From the NCBI GenBank assembly GCA_009780245.1, contig WRAJ01000009.1, positions 1-60,636 of the forward strand: a stretch of 60,636 nt of DNA, written 5' to 3'. The position numbers were made by a program, and so were the translations under genes. Numbering within the stretch: position 1 is the stretch's first letter; each line of letters begins with the position of its first letter. This DNA comes from Turicibacter sp. GTDB lineage: Bacteria; Bacillota_I; Bacilli_A; MOL361; Turicibacteraceae. The notes below the pieces were generated by a model. The model saw only the letters and a program-made list of their open reading frames with translations, did no database searches and had not been told where the DNA came from. This document shows positions 44,068 to 52,753 of the stretch, in pieces.

Positions 44068-45339
44068 ATGAAAAAGTTAAAAATTTTTTTAATAACCATG
44101 TTTACCATTGCCTTAATGCTAAATCCGAATATCATTTATGCAACTGATGGAACACTTGAGTGGACATCATCTCTACAAAACGATAGTATGGGGCTGAAAA
44201 TTAATGAATGCTCTGAATATTTAAACCATTTGATGATCGAAGAAATGGGTTATGAATTTTTTTATAATCATATGAAAGCTTTGGACACGATCAATTTTTT
44301 GTATGAATTACTTCCTACTAATCGCTTAGGTGAAACCATGTATCCAGAAAACTTTGGTGGTATGTACATTGATGAGGATGGACATCTTGTATTTCTATTA
44401 CTTGACAATATAGACAATGACATCACTTTATCAAGATTAAGTAATAATGTAATTGAGAAACCTGCTGATTTTTCTTACAACGAAATCATGCTGACACATG
44501 GATACCTAAGCTATTTATTTGAATATCACTATGAAAATCCAGTAATTGAAAATATCGGTGCTCTATGGACAGACATTGTAAATAATCGTGTTGTGATAGA
44601 ACTTTTCGAATATAACACTGAAATGATTCATATTTTCAAAAACGAAATTTTAGATGTTGAACTACTCTATTTTACACCATTCGAAAAGGATATCACTGCC
44701 CTAGAGTTTCATAATGATGTAGAAGGCAAAACACTTGATAGCAGAGTAGAATCTGCAACTTTTTCGCCATTAAATACCATAACAATTACGCCAGGAGATA
44801 CTATTCGGATGGGAAGCCCGAATGGAGGAACGTGTTCAGTCGGCTTTCGAGTCGCAGGTGGTTTCATGACAGCTGCTCATTGTGGAAATATTGGAACGAG
44901 AATATATAATAGTCGTGGTAGTTTTATTGGAACAATGCGTGGCAGAACAGCAAACATAGATGCTGGTTGGGTGAGTATTAACTCAAATGTTTCTGTTTCT
45001 GGAACTATTTCTTCTACTACTCATATAAGCCCCCAAGTTATTGCACCTGTTGTTGGAAGGTTTGTGACTTCAAGGGGAGCTATTAACGGTAGTCGCGGTG
45101 GAACAATTGACCGCGTTAATGTAGATTTTACCTTTAGTCAACCAACGAACGGAATAAGTAGAGTAATAGGTACAACAAGAGCTAATTTTAGATCTGACGG
45201 TGGCGATAGTGGTGGAATCGTAATTTCACATATTAGCGGGCAGTCTCATGGTGTTCAAGGAATTTCTATTGCACGCAGTGGAACTACAGTATCTTTTTAC
45301 ACACCAGCGAATCGGATTACCGCATGGAGACCGCAATAG
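44068..45339 (+). CDS. Secreted chymotrypsin-fold serine protease with propeptide
   Basis: The 423-aa protein has a signal peptide (FLITMFTIALMLNPNIIYAT), a propeptide-like region of about 220 residues, and a C-terminal S1-type protease domain. The triad is visible: His in GGFMTAAHCGNIGT, Asp in NIDAGWVSI, Ser in RSDGGDSGGIV. The short domain with CSVGFRVAGG resembles streptogrisin/alpha-lytic proteases, which need the propeptide to fold. It is exported and would cut extracellular proteins. AAAGGAG is 13-14 nt before the ATG, longer than usual. The last base of its TAG stop is the first of the next gene's GTG. AT-rich composition sets it apart from neighbours. Confidence 0.85.
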   Translation: MKKLKIFLITMFTIALMLNPNIIYATDGTLEWTSSLQNDSMGLKINECSEYLNHLMIEEMGYEFFYNHMKALDTINFLYELLPTNRLGETMYPENFGGMYIDEDGHLVFLLLDNIDNDITLSRLSNNVIEKPADFSYNEIMLTHGYLSYLFEYHYENPVIENIGALWTDIVNNRVVIELFEYNTEMIHIFKNEILDVELLYFTPFEKDITALEFHNDVEGKTLDSRVESATFSPLNTITITPGDTIRMGSPNGGTCSVGFRVAGGFMTAAHCGNIGTRIYNSRGSFIGTMRGRTANIDAGWVSINSNVSVSGTISSTTHISPQVIAPVVGRFVTSRGAINGSRGGTIDRVNVDFTFSQPTNGISRVIGTTRANFRSDGGDSGGIVISHISGQSHGVQGISIARSGTTVSFYTPANRITAWRPQ

Positions 45340-45776
45340 TGTTAGGATATGAATCAAAACTAAGATTTAGCTACTTAGGCATTTTAACCACTCTATTTCT
45401 GTTGTTAGGTTGCTCTGTAAATTCTGAGATTAACTGTGAAGAATATTACGATGCTCAACGCGAGATTAAAACGTATTGCTTGGAAATTGTTGCTATTTTA
45501 GATGAACCACTAGATATTATTACCCACGGGGATTGGATAGTGTATGCTTGTCGGCTAGATGAAGAATGTCAAGGTTTAATCCAAACGGAAGGTCACGGGT
45601 ATGGTATAGATGCTAGCATAGGAATTGATATGGATAATTTAGCAGATATAGGAATATACGAAGGTGCCATCGTTTTTATCATCGAAGATGCTACAGTCAT
45701 ACATCCATTACTTAGACCAGGTCCAATCACAATCATTAATTGGCAATTAGTGGATAATTCTTCCATAAGAGAATGA
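45339..45776 (+). CDS. Cys-containing lipoprotein coupled to the protease gene
   Basis: The 145-aa protein has a lipoprotein signal (LGILTTLFLLLGCS) and a small domain with four further Cys (INCEEYYD, KTYCLEI, VYACRLDEECQG). I recognise no family. I chose GTG 45339, which overlaps the protease stop (TAGTG), with GGAG 9 nt upstream inside the protease gene. An ATG at 45324 would add five residues. Translational coupling suggests it acts with the protease, perhaps as a surface partner or inhibitor; this is inference. Confidence 0.7.
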   Translation: MLGYESKLRFSYLGILTTLFLLLGCSVNSEINCEEYYDAQREIKTYCLEIVAILDEPLDIITHGDWIVYACRLDEECQGLIQTEGHGYGIDASIGIDMDNLADIGIYEGAIVFIIEDATVIHPLLRPGPITIINWQLVDNSSIRE

Positions 45777-45811
45777 GTTAGCGATGTTTTCTTGTGAAAT
45801 ATAGGTAATAT

Positions 45812-45848
45812 AGCAAAAACCGGGAGTATTTTCCCCGATTTTTGCTAT
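45812..45848. terminator. Terminator after the protease-lipoprotein pair
   Basis: AGCAAAAACCGGGAG with TCCCCGATTTTTGCT, imperfect but long, with T-rich right arm. Confidence 0.7.
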
Positions 45849-45919
45849 ACTATTAAATATGTCTAGTACAAAAATAGCTACGTCTAGTGATATCAAAACC
45901 ATCAACTAATTTTACTGGA

Positions 45920-45943
45920 TAAAATCAAACGTGCGAGGGATTT
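45920..45943. repeat. Right direct repeat bounding AT-rich island 2
   Basis: Partner of 43616-43639 (22 of 24 bases). It lies 8 bp from the stop codon of the peptide-binding lipoprotein gene. Confidence 0.75.
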
Positions 45944-45951
45944 TAAGTGAA

Positions 45952-47535
45952 TTAATCGCCAAAATAAACCGTGTGGAACATTGGGATACTGGTCGGTGCT
46001 GGTACTAGACCGTGAACGTTAGTTCTCGTTGCCATCATGACAGATCCCGATGCTAAGAAGACCATCGGTGCTTCTTCGTTAATGATTTCCTGCACTTCAA
46101 AGTAGGCAGCCATACGGACGTCTTCATCAAAAGAGTTTCTTGCTAAGTCTAACAGTTCATCCACGCGGTCATTCGCAAAGAAGGTACGGTTTCCTGGAGC
46201 ACCGTGGTTAGAAGAATGGAATAAAGGGAATAACCCGTAATCACCGTCTCCGGTAACGGTTGTCCAAGCTAGGACAAAGAGGTCGAAATTGCCATTGGCT
46301 GTTTCTTCTAAGAAGATCGGGTTTTCATATTGCGTAATGTGCAAAGTAACGCCGACGTATGCCAAGTTAGCTTGTGCTGCCTGTGCCCATTCGAGGCGAT
46401 CACCAAATTCGTTCGTCACCAACGTTAAAACAAGCGGGTTTTCTTCGTCATAGCCGGCTTCTGCTAGTAATTCACGCGCTAATGCTGGGTTAAAATCAAA
46501 GCCGTCCAAGTGAGGGTTATAACCGAAAATCTCAGGCGTTAATGGCCCGTTTAAAGGTGTGCCTTGGCTGTACAGGAGAACTTCGTGAATTTCTTCGGTG
46601 TTGATCGCATAATTGATGGCACGACGAACGCGAACATCCGGTACGTTATTTACGTTCATGCCGATGTAGAACGTTTGAAAGTTATCGCGGGTGACTAACT
46701 GCAGCTGATCGTTCGCAACGATAGCCGGAATGTTTGTACGACTAAGGATGGCAATGTCAATCTCACCCGTTTCCAGGGCAATCATACGTGAATTCGCCTC
46801 GACAAACGTTCTAATTAATAAACGATCAACCGCAACGGCTCCACCGTGGTAATCTTCAAAGGCTTCAAACTCAATCGAATCGCCGTGCACACGATCGACC
46901 ATCATAAACGCACCGGTTCCCACGATGTCATTTTCAAAATCAACACCGGCTTCATAAGCGGCTTGACTTAATACTGAGGCAGCAGGGTGAGTCAACGTTT
47001 CCACAAGCGGTGCAAAATGTTGATGCGTCCCAATGCGCACGGTGTAACGATCGATCACTTCCACGTTATCCGGATCAAAGACCCCCATGATGGCAACAAC
47101 AGCCGGTGAATTTGCGCCACGCTCAATCGAAAAGGCCACATCGTACGCGGTCATTTCTTCGCCGTTATGAAACAGCACACCCTCACGCAAATGGAAAACA
47201 TACGAATAATCGTCTGCACGCTCCCACGAAGTTGCCAGTACTGGCACTAATTCACCGTCCGCATCGATCCGAACTAGCGTATCATAAGCTTGCGCAAAGA
47301 CTTGCACGTTTGTCATGTTCAACGACATGTGCGGATCAAGATTAAAGGCATCGCCTTCAAAACCAACAATTAGCGTCACCGGCCCGTTTTCGCCGTCTCG
47401 ATACCCATTCCCATTTCTCGTGTTAGCAGCTGTTTCGCCACACCCTGACAATACTAACGTCATCATTAAAATAATCGCCATCACCACACCCGTTTTCGTT
47501 TGTTTCATCATTCTTGTCTCGTTAACGCTCATCAT
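45952..47535 (-). CDS. Oligopeptide/dipeptide ABC transporter substrate-binding lipoprotein (family 5), orphan
   Basis: The 527-aa protein has a lipoprotein signal (MMTLVLSGCG) and the SBP_bac_5 fold: LDPHMSLNMTNVQVFAQAYD, YSYVFHLREGVLFHNGEEMT, ADDYSYVF-type edge strands, and NNVPDVRVRRAINYAINTEE. It binds peptides or similar solutes outside the cell for an Opp/Dpp-type ABC importer. No permease or ATPase genes are adjacent, so it must serve a system elsewhere. AGGAGG lies 8 nt before ATG 47535. The C-terminus ends normally (PTSIPMFHTVYFGD). Confidence 0.9.
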   Translation of the reverse strand: MMSVNETRMMKQTKTGVVMAIILMMTLVLSGCGETAANTRNGNGYRDGENGPVTLIVGFEGDAFNLDPHMSLNMTNVQVFAQAYDTLVRIDADGELVPVLATSWERADDYSYVFHLREGVLFHNGEEMTAYDVAFSIERGANSPAVVAIMGVFDPDNVEVIDRYTVRIGTHQHFAPLVETLTHPAASVLSQAAYEAGVDFENDIVGTGAFMMVDRVHGDSIEFEAFEDYHGGAVAVDRLLIRTFVEANSRMIALETGEIDIAILSRTNIPAIVANDQLQLVTRDNFQTFYIGMNVNNVPDVRVRRAINYAINTEEIHEVLLYSQGTPLNGPLTPEIFGYNPHLDGFDFNPALARELLAEAGYDEENPLVLTLVTNEFGDRLEWAQAAQANLAYVGVTLHITQYENPIFLEETANGNFDLFVLAWTTVTGDGDYGLFPLFHSSNHGAPGNRTFFANDRVDELLDLARNSFDEDVRMAAYFEVQEIINEEAPMVFLASGSVMMATRTNVHGLVPAPTSIPMFHTVYFGD

Positions 47536-47575
47536 ATAAACTGCCTCCTTCTACTCATCGGGAAATTTTAGATAC

Positions 47576-47622
47576 AAAAAAAGCGCCAGCTGAACCGTTT
47601 TGCTTGGTTCAACTAGCGCTCG
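47576..47622 (-). terminator. Terminator of the small membrane peptide gene
   Basis: On the minus strand AGCGCTAGTTGAACC pairs with GGTTCAGCTGGCGCT (two mismatches), followed by a run of T. Confidence 0.8.
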
Positions 47623-47642
47623 TCTTTCATCTACCCGTTAAC

Positions 47643-47747
47643 TTAATTAGCTTTAGAGGTTGACGAAAAGTCAGTGCTGGTGAACCAAGCGCTGATAATG
47701 ACGATAATAATAATAATGACATTAAACGTAACGTTGACTAAGTTCAT
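47643..47747 (-). CDS. Small membrane peptide (34 aa)
   Basis: The short frame reads MNLVNVTFNVIIIIIVIISA followed by WFTSTDFSSTSKAN: one very hydrophobic helix and a Ser/Thr-rich polar tail. AAGGATG lies about 8 nt before ATG 47747, and a strong terminator follows. It resembles small single-span peptides of Bacilli, some of which are toxins or regulators, but I see no antisense RNA and claim no function. The run of seven Ile/Val codons (ATAATAATAATAATGAC region) is low in complexity. Confidence 0.6.
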   Translation of the reverse strand: MNLVNVTFNVIIIIIVIISAWFTSTDFSSTSKAN

Positions 47748-47858
47748 AATCCGGCACATCCTTTCGTTTTTTCTATTGCTCAAATAAGTATTGTGGAGTA
47801 TCTTAGCAGAATAGAATGCTTGTGTCAATACTTTTATGAAAATTTTTTCATTTTTGTT

Positions 47859-49031
47859 TTACAACGCTAACTCATAGATGGCCTTTGCATCTTCAGCGGT
47901 AATTTTGACAAACCCACCGATTGCATCACGGTGTAGGAGCAGGTTCTTCACGAGCCCTTCTATATTATCAGTGGGTAAGTCGGCATCGCTAAAGCGGATC
48001 GGCATCCCGATATCTAAGTAAAATTGCTCCAAAGCGGCAATCCCTGCTAGGGCCGTTTCTTCCAAATCGTTCGTGTTGATCTCAATATCGAAGACACGGT
48101 TGGCGAACTTAGCAAAGAACGCAATGTCATTTTTATAGACGTGCTTCATCCATGCCGGAATAACGATACACAGACCAGCCCCGTGTGCGATGTCGTAAAA
48201 CGCACTAATCTCATGCTCAATCTCATGACTTGACCAATCACCACCGCGGCCTAAACCGAGCCAACCGTTGTGCGCGACCATACCGGCTAACATTAATTCC
48301 GCCCGTAAGTCGTAGTTGTTCGGGTCTTTAAAGATTTTGCGTCCGAGCTCAACCGTTGATTTCATCGCCGCTTCGCACAAACGCCCTGAATAAACGTCGT
48401 GGCGAATCGGATCTGGTGTGAAATAACGCTCAACCACGTGCGCAAACATGTCTGAAATGCCACACGCCGTTTGATAATCCGGTAACGTATACGTCAATTC
48501 AGGGTTTAAAATCGAGAAGACTGGACGCAAATCGCCGTGCCCGTATCCGCGCTTTTCCGTTGTTTTTTCGTTTGTGATCACGGTAGACGTACTTGATTCG
48601 CTACCGGCAGCTGGAATGGTTAGTACCGTCGCTACTTTCAAGAATTTCTCTGGTGCACCGCCTTTTGTATAAAGGTCCCAGAAATCACCGTCGTAGTGAA
48701 CACCTGCTGCGATCGCTTTGGCAGAATCAATCACTGAGCCCCCACCGACAGCTAAGATGAAATCAATCTCTTCTGTGCGACAAAGCTCAATCCCCTCGTA
48801 TACCATCTCAGCACGCGGGTTTGGCTTCACACCGCCTAGTTCAACAAAGGCGATACCGGCTTCGTTTAATGATGCGACCACTTTATCGTATAAGCCAGTT
48901 GCCTTTGCTGAAGCACCACCATAGTGCAGCAACACTTTCTTTGTGTGTTGAGCAAGCTCAGCGCCAACTTGGCTTTCCGTGTCCTTCCCGAAAATAATTT
49001 TTGTTTCGTTGTGATAATTAAAATTTAACAT
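47859..49031 (-). CDS. Iron-containing alcohol dehydrogenase (butanol dehydrogenase-like)
   Basis: The 390-aa group III alcohol dehydrogenase reduces aldehydes with NAD(P)H or the reverse. It has ILAVGGGSVIDSAKAIAAGV (nucleotide loop) and metal ligands in CGISDMFAHVVERYF and HEIEHEISAFYDIAHGAGL. The start MLNFNYHNETKIIFGKDTES matches the YugJ/BdhA group. GGAGG lies before ATG 49031. It is codirectional with a second iron alcohol dehydrogenase (49119), separated by a terminator. Confidence 0.92.
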   Translation of the reverse strand: MLNFNYHNETKIIFGKDTESQVGAELAQHTKKVLLHYGGASAKATGLYDKVVASLNEAGIAFVELGGVKPNPRAEMVYEGIELCRTEEIDFILAVGGGSVIDSAKAIAAGVHYDGDFWDLYTKGGAPEKFLKVATVLTIPAAGSESSTSTVITNEKTTEKRGYGHGDLRPVFSILNPELTYTLPDYQTACGISDMFAHVVERYFTPDPIRHDVYSGRLCEAAMKSTVELGRKIFKDPNNYDLRAELMLAGMVAHNGWLGLGRGGDWSSHEIEHEISAFYDIAHGAGLCIVIPAWMKHVYKNDIAFFAKFANRVFDIEINTNDLEETALAGIAALEQFYLDIGMPIRFSDADLPTDNIEGLVKNLLLHRDAIGGFVKITAEDAKAIYELAL

Positions 49032-49083
49032 GTGACAACCTCCAAAAATATGATATACAAACCATTTTACCATAGTTGCGCGT

Positions 49084-49114
49084 AAAAAAATAGCCTACGA
49101 TCGGCTATTTTTTT
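49084..49114. terminator. Terminator between the two alcohol dehydrogenase genes
   Basis: AAAAAAATAGCC with GGCTATTTTTTT, 7-nt loop. It ends transcription of the upstream (minus strand) gene. Confidence 0.9.
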
Positions 49115-49118
49115 GATT

Positions 49119-50321
49119 TTAGAACGAATCGTTGTAAATCATTTCAACAAACTTTTTATCGTAAGGAATTGGGGCGCAATCCATTAATCCCGCAAGTCCT
49201 GGCGTTTCAAAAGCTAGTTCAACAAGACGTGGAATGTCCGATTTCTCAAAACCGATGTCTCCCATTCTTTCCGTAATGCCAACGGTTGCTAGCCACGCGC
49301 GCATCCCCTCGCTTGCTTTTTCTGCCTCCGTTGCATCACCGGTTAAGCCTGGTACCATCGGAGATAAGAGGTCAGCTAAAATCGCTGCTGAGGTTGGGTA
49401 AATGGCTTTAATGATCGCTGGTAGTAACACAGATAGTCCCAACGCGTGAGCGAGCTCTGGTCTCATCCCACAAAGTGGGTGCTCTAAGGCATGCGTGAAA
49501 TGCAACAGACCGTTATCAAAGCTTGTTCCGGCAATCATCGCCGCATACGTTAAATAATAACGCGCCGTTAAATCATTTGGGTCTTCAATGGCTTTTGGTA
49601 AGTATTCTGCAATTAAAGTCAGTACTTCTTTCCCAAGCGTCATTGCAAACGGGTTATTCAAAACCGTCGTCGACGCTTCGATCACGTGATTGACGGCATC
49701 AACGCTCACGTAGCTAGTTTGATTCGTCGGTAGCGTCGTCATTAAAGCTGGGTCATTAATCGAATACATCGGGTAAATGCAATCGTAAGCGATCGCTGGT
49801 TTGTAATCTTTTTCCGGGATGGTCACCACCGCAAAACGGTTGATTTCAGTTCCTGTACCGTGCGTTAAATTAATGGCAATAAACGGCACGGCTTTTTCAG
49901 GTGTGAACGTCATCTCGTAAAGGTTCTGGCAATTTTGCTCTGGATACTCCAGCAGAATGGCCGCACTCTTACCAGCATCCAGCGGGCTACCACCACCGAT
50001 GGCAATCACGGCTTTCGCACCAGCCGCACGCGCCGCTTCGACAGCTTCATCCACTTGTTGCGTTTCTGGATTAGGCTGTACTTTGTTATAAAGCAAATAG
50101 CTAATGCCATGCGTCTCTAAGGCTTTTGTAACAGGTCCCCACGCGCCAGACTTTTCGTAAGATGATTTCCCGGTCATGACAATGACGCTGTCAATCCCTT
50201 TTTTCTTAAGCTCCTCCGCAACGAAGTCCATTTTTTCAATGGCTCCGACACCTAAAAATACCTTTGAAGCAGCGATAATGGTACTTACATTGTGAATATC
50301 AATCTTTTGTTCCCAAGACAT
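49119..50321 (-). CDS. Iron-containing alcohol dehydrogenase (second, distinct subfamily)
   Basis: The 400-aa protein has VIAIGGGSPLDAGKSAAILL, an NLTHGTGTEINRFAVVTI strand and metal ligands in SVDAVNHVIEASTT and HALEHPLCGMRPELAHALGL. It is only distantly similar to its neighbour, so it is not a recent duplicate. Aldehyde or alcohol substrate unknown. AAAGGAGGAA precedes ATG 50321. The promoter is TTGTGA-17-TATAAT on the minus strand (50357-50385). Confidence 0.92.
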   Translation of the reverse strand: MSWEQKIDIHNVSTIIAASKVFLGVGAIEKMDFVAEELKKKGIDSVIVMTGKSSYEKSGAWGPVTKALETHGISYLLYNKVQPNPETQQVDEAVEAARAAGAKAVIAIGGGSPLDAGKSAAILLEYPEQNCQNLYEMTFTPEKAVPFIAINLTHGTGTEINRFAVVTIPEKDYKPAIAYDCIYPMYSINDPALMTTLPTNQTSYVSVDAVNHVIEASTTVLNNPFAMTLGKEVLTLIAEYLPKAIEDPNDLTARYYLTYAAMIAGTSFDNGLLHFTHALEHPLCGMRPELAHALGLSVLLPAIIKAIYPTSAAILADLLSPMVPGLTGDATEAEKASEGMRAWLATVGITERMGDIGFEKSDIPRLVELAFETPGLAGLMDCAPIPYDKKFVEMIYNDSF

Positions 50322-50356
50322 GAAAATTCCTCCTTTTAATTTGTAATCTATTTGAA

Positions 50357-50385
50357 ATTATAGCAGTTTTTTAAAGAGATCACAA
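50357..50385 (-). promoter_or_regulatory. Promoter of the second alcohol dehydrogenase gene
   Basis: On the minus strand TTGTGA (50380-50385), 17-bp spacer, TATAAT (50357-50362). Confidence 0.7.
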
Positions 50386-50525
50386 GAAAATTGTTAATAT
50401 TTTTACAAATTTCTGCGCTCACCGAGATTTAAAAACGGGTTGATTGTACGAAATTATACTTTTTTATACGAAATAGTTCGTTTGTTTGGGCATTTGTTGG
50501 GCTATAGGTAAAATAAGATTCCCGC

Positions 50526-50554
50526 TTGACAAACTGATTGCAATCCGCTATAAT
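50526..50554 (+). promoter_or_regulatory. Consensus sigma-A promoter of htpG
   Basis: Exact TTGACA (50526-50531), 17-bp spacer, exact TATAAT (50549-50554). Both hexamers and the spacer are perfect consensus. Confidence 0.93.
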
Positions 50555-50565
50555 AAATCTCGTTA

Positions 50566-50592
50566 TTAGCACTCGTTCTAAAAGAGTGCCAA
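50566..50592 (+). promoter_or_regulatory. CIRCE operator (HrcA-binding site) of htpG
   Basis: TTAGCACTC, 9-nt spacer, GAGTGCCAA, one base from the consensus right arm GAGTGCTAA. It lies at the expected transcription start, 12 bp after the -10. HrcA binding here would repress htpG until heat stress. Confidence 0.93.
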
Positions 50593-50611
50593 AGAAAAAG
50601 AGGTGGAAAAA

Positions 50612-52474
50612 ATGAAACAATTTCAAACAGAATCAAAACGCATTCTTGACCTAATGATCAATTCGGTCTATAAAAACCGTGAAATCTTCTTGCGCGAGCT
50701 CATCTCAAACGCAAGCGATGCGATTGATAAAATGTATTACAAATCATTAACGGATGAAGATTTAACGTTTAACGCGGACGATTATTTTATTAAAATCACG
50801 CCAGACGCGGAGGCGCGAACGATTACAATCGAAGACACTGGGATCGGGATGAACGCCGAGGACATGGAGAACAACCTCGGGATCATTGCCAACAGCGGGT
50901 CGTTGAGATTCAAAACCGAAGCGCAAATCGAAGACGATCATGAGATTATCGGACAATTTGGTGTCGGCTTTTACTCGGCGTTTTTAGTCGCGAGCAAAGT
51001 GGAAGTCTATTCGCGTTTAGCGGGTGACGCGACGGGGCATAAATGGACTTCCGAGGGAGCAGAAGGCTATACCCTTGCCGAAGCGGATACGGACATCACG
51101 GGCACGAAGATCGTTCTTACTTTAAAAGAAAACACCGAGGACGACAATTACGACGAGTTTTTGGAGACTCATACTTTGCGTCGCATCATCAAAAAATACT
51201 CGGACTTTATTCGCTATCCGATTAAGATTGACGTGACGACGAATCAGCTGAAGGAAGGCAGCGAGGACGAGTACGAAGAGGTGACCAGCGAGGAGACGAT
51301 CAACTCGCAAATCCCGATTTGGAAGAAAAACAAAAGTGAGCTCACGGACGAGGATTACGTGAATTTCTACCACGAGAAGCATTTTGGGTTTGATCAACCC
51401 TTCGCCCACACACACGTTTCGGTCGATGGGAATGTGTCGTACAACGCCATCCTATACGTCCCAGGCAGCACGCCGTTCGATTTTTACACGCCGGACTACA
51501 AGAAGGGGTTAGAGTTGTACTCAAGCGGCGTGTTGATCATGGATAAATGCGAGGATTTATTACCGGACTTCTTTAATTTTGTAAAGGGGATCGTTGATTC
51601 GGAAGATTTGTCTTTGAATATTTCGCGTGAGGTGTTGCAGAATGATCGCCAGTTGACGCTGATCGCAAAGAACCTGCAGACGAAAATCAAAAACGAGCTC
51701 GGGAAGTTGATGAAAAACGATTTCGAGAAGTACACGGAATTCTTTGAGGCGTTTGGTCGCACCTTAAAATACGGGGTTTATTCGGATTTTGGTGCGCATA
51801 AAGAAGTGTTGCAGGACTTGTTGATTTTTGAGTCGTCATTTGAAGATACTTACACGTCTTTAGCGGATTATGTGGAACGCATGGTGGTGGATCAGGAGGC
51901 GATTTATTACGCGTCGGGGGATTCGTTGGAGCGCATTAAGAAATCGCCGCAGACCGAGGCATTACTGGATGCGGGCTATGAGGTGCTGTATTTCACGGAT
52001 GACGTGGATGAGTTTGCGATTAAGATGTTGCGCACGTATAGCGAGAAGGAATTTAAGCCGGCTGCTGAGTTTAAGGCAGAGGGGGATTCGGCAGCGGACA
52101 AGGAAGCGAACGAGACGTTTAAGGATGTCTTTGAAGCGATGGGGACGCAGCTCGAGGGGAAAGTTGCGTCGGTTGTTGCGTCGAGTCGTTTAAAGAGCCA
52201 TCCGGTGGCTTTGGCGAGTCGCGGTGAGATTTCGATTGAGATGGAGAAAGTGATGAACGCGATGCCAGCTGGGGGCGCTGTGCAAGCTGAGAAAGTGCTG
52301 GAAGTGAACACGAGCCACGCTGTGTTTGATGCTTTGAAGGCGGCGCAGACGGGCGATGAGTCGCGCTTTGCATTGATGACGGATGTGCTGTATAACCAAG
52401 CGCGCTTAGTCGAAGGGTTAGACATTGAAGACCCGGTTGCCTTTGCGCAAAATATAAGTGAGTTAATCGTCTAG
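50612..52474 (+). CDS. htpG: Chaperone HtpG (bacterial Hsp90)
   Basis: The 620-aa chaperone uses ATP to remodel client proteins. The N-terminal GHKL ATPase domain has [40 protein letters not shown] and [20 protein letters not shown]. The middle domain has [20 protein letters not shown] and [22 protein letters not shown]-terminal dimerisation domain closes it. ATG 50612 follows AGAGGTGG. The gene has a consensus promoter and a CIRCE operator, so HrcA should control it; in Bacillus subtilis htpG is not under CIRCE. Confidence 0.96.
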   Translation: MKQFQTESKRILDLMINSVYKNREIFLRELISNASDAIDKMYYKSLTDEDLTFNADDYFIKITPDAEARTITIEDTGIGMNAEDMENNLGIIANSGSLRFKTEAQIEDDHEIIGQFGVGFYSAFLVASKVEVYSRLAGDATGHKWTSEGAEGYTLAEADTDITGTKIVLTLKENTEDDNYDEFLETHTLRRIIKKYSDFIRYPIKIDVTTNQLKEGSEDEYEEVTSEETINSQIPIWKKNKSELTDEDYVNFYHEKHFGFDQPFAHTHVSVDGNVSYNAILYVPGSTPFDFYTPDYKKGLELYSSGVLIMDKCEDLLPDFFNFVKGIVDSEDLSLNISREVLQNDRQLTLIAKNLQTKIKNELGKLMKNDFEKYTEFFEAFGRTLKYGVYSDFGAHKEVLQDLLIFESSFEDTYTSLADYVERMVVDQEAIYYASGDSLERIKKSPQTEALLDAGYEVLYFTDDVDEFAIKMLRTYSEKEFKPAAEFKAEGDSAADKEANETFKDVFEAMGTQLEGKVASVVASSRLKSHPVALASRGEISIEMEKVMNAMPAGGAVQAEKVLEVNTSHAVFDALKAAQTGDESRFALMTDVLYNQARLVEGLDIEDPVAFAQNISELIV

Positions 52475-52498
52475 CCTGAGTTGTGCGACGTTGCCAAG

Positions 52499-52531
52499 CT
52501 GAGATTCCCGCTGCGGAGTCTCAGTTTTTTT
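52499..52531 (+). terminator. Terminator of htpG
   Basis: CTGAGATTCC with GGAGTCTCAG (one G-T), 6-nt loop, then seven T. Confidence 0.88.
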
Positions 52532-52556
52532 ATCTGAGCTCATGGACGCAGCATGC

Positions 52557-52680
52557 TTTTCCCTATGATACCCGTATATCGGGGTAGTGTAGGGAAAAAT
52601 TTCCCTAGATGGCTCATATATCAGGGGGGTGTAGGGAAAAATTTCCCTACTTTGCTCTGTAGCAGGGCATTCTAGGGAAT
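52557..52680. repeat. Hairpin array F: three 42-bp units between htpG and fbaA
   Basis: TTTCCCTA at 52558, 52600 and 52642 (spacing 42, 42), with TAGGGAAA at 52590 and 52632 and a shorter TAGGGAA at 52673. Right arm and next left arm abut, making near-palindromes such as GGGAAAAATTTCCC. It sits between convergent genes. A worn fourth unit may be at 52693-52702. Confidence 0.82.
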
Positions 52681-52710
52681 CACCGCACCGCCTATGGGAA
52701 AAACGGCAAG

Positions 52711-52732
52711 AAAAAACAGCCATCGCTGGCTG
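52711..52732 (-). terminator. Terminator of fbaA
   Basis: On the minus strand CAGCCA, GCGA loop, TGGCTG, then TTTTTT. Confidence 0.85.
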
Positions 52733-52753
52733 CTTTCCCGACTCGGCCTACAA

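Noticed and set aside
43616-45943. Ordinary prophage or insertion sequence for either AT-rich island
   Set aside because: No integrase, transposase, terminal inverted repeats at the island ends or phage genes are present.
45952-47535. Assigning the peptide-binding lipoprotein to a local Opp operon
   Set aside because: No permease or ATPase gene lies within the window on either side.
47643-47747. Type I toxin call for the 34-aa membrane peptide
   Set aside because: Size and hydrophobicity fit, but no antisense promoter or overlapping RNA is visible and the sequence matches no toxin I know.
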